A model generated the notes under the pieces. That model had not been told where the DNA came from and searched no databases. It worked only from the letters and a program-made list of their open reading frames with translations. The translations under genes were made by a program, and so were the position numbers. From assembly GCA_019347795.1 (NCBI GenBank), contig JAHWKS010000348.1, positions 1-6,447 of the forward strand: DNA of 6,447 nt. Direction: 5' to 3'. Each line of letters begins with the position of its first letter. The first letter of the stretch is position 1. This DNA comes from Planctomycetota bacterium (GTDB taxonomy: Bacteria; Planctomycetota; Planctomycetia; Pirellulales; Pirellulaceae). Positions 5,974-6,447 of the stretch are shown here, in pieces.

Positions 5974-6447
5974 TCACTCCGCCGCCAGCACGCAGCGGAG
6001 GCCGACGGCGTCGTCGCGAAGGCCGGTAGGGGCGGGAAGCCGGAAACTGCTCGTATGTCGCTCGGCGGCGTCTTTCCAGCTTCCGCCGCGAAGCACGCGA
6101 CGCTCCGGCTCGCCTCCTTCGCGCCACGCTGAGCCGTCCGCGGGGGGGCCGTCATAATCGTCATGCCACGCATCGGCGCACCACTCCCAAAGGTAGCCGT
6201 GGATGTCGTACAGGCCCCACAAGTTCGGCTTCTTGGCGCCGACGGGCGGATCGTTCCCGGCTGCGTTTCCCGTGTGCCAGGCGTAGTCGTCGAGGTCCTT
6301 TGTATCGTCGCCGAAGGAGTAAAGCGTCTCCGTCCCCGCGCGGGCGACGTACTCCCACTCCGCCTCGGAGGGAAGGCGGATCGCCTCGTTCTCCCGTATC
6401 AGCTTCGCCGCGCGCATCAGCTCCGTCGCTCTACGGCAGAACTCGCC
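5974..6447 (-). CDS. FGE-sulfatase-domain (SUMF1-like) protein, N-terminus cut by window edge
   Basis: The frame enters from the right edge and ends at TGA 5976-5974, giving the last 157 residues. It shows the C-terminal half of the formylglycine-generating enzyme fold: IRLPSEAEWEYVARAGTE at 23-40, FGD at 45-47, VGAKKPNLWGLYDIHGYLWEWCAD at 69-92, RRVLRGGSW at 116-124, FRLPAP at 135-140 and VGLRCV at 148-153. True FGE converts a sulfatase cysteine to formylglycine using two cysteines shortly after the GGSY segment; here that stretch reads GGSWKDAAERHTSSF without cysteine. The usual GNVWEW is GYLWEW. It is therefore better described as a non-catalytic or differently acting member of this large family, which is abundant in planctomycetes and often fused to kinase or other domains. 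Any N-terminal partner domain lies outside the window. It converges on the flavoprotein gene across 47 bases with no convincing terminator. Confidence 0.88.
   Translation of the reverse strand, partial: GEFCRRATELMRAAKLIRENEAIRLPSEAEWEYVARAGTETLYSFGDDTKDLDDYAWHTGNAAGNDPPVGAKKPNLWGLYDIHGYLWEWCADAWHDDYDGPPADGSAWREGGEPERRVLRGGSWKDAAERHTSSFRLPAPTGLRDDAVGLRCVLAAE

Overview
The window is a GC-rich stretch of bacterial chromosome with seven supportable protein genes, two of them cut by the window edges. No RNA genes, insertion sequences or CRISPR arrays were seen. The gene mix suggests a planctomycete: an archaeal/methylotroph-type dihydropteroate synthase-like protein of the kind linked to tetrahydromethanopterin C1 metabolism, a planctomycete-flavoured RNase III, a PP-loop thiouridylase fused to an NFACT-R-like domain, and a sulfatase-modifying-factor (FGE-fold) protein. 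The phylum assignment is inference from gene content and GC-rich codon use; no marker gene settles it.

Left part (1-2490, all on the minus strand). Reading in the direction of transcription, there is a divergent CobB/CbiA-like amidotransferase homologue (2490-1105), a small addiction-module antitoxin-like gene with no toxin beside it (945-742), a possible intrinsic terminator (717-684), and the N-terminal 217 residues of the dihydropteroate synthase-like protein, which runs off the left edge. The CbiA-like protein lacks both the P-loop lysine motif and the catalytic cysteine of the glutaminase domain, so it is unlikely to do the canonical cobyrinate amidation.

Middle (2491-2754) is a 264-base divergent intergenic region. 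It should hold the promoters for the CbiA-like gene and for rnc; only a weak -10 candidate and a stray perfect Shine-Dalgarno-like sequence can be pointed to.

Right part (2755-5926, plus strand) is a tight three-gene unit: RNase III (rnc), a MnmA/ThiI-like tRNA thiouridylase with an NFACT-R-like C-terminus, and a YhiN/HI0933-family flavoprotein. The ribosome binding site of the second gene overlaps the stop codon of the first, and the third starts 5 bases after the second stops, so co-transcription and translational coupling are likely. The first two genes act on structured RNA; the flavoprotein's role in the unit is unknown.

The right edge (5974-6447, minus strand) carries the C-terminal part of an FGE-sulfatase-domain protein that converges on the flavoprotein gene across a 47-base gap. 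It lacks the active-site cysteines of true formylglycine-generating enzymes.
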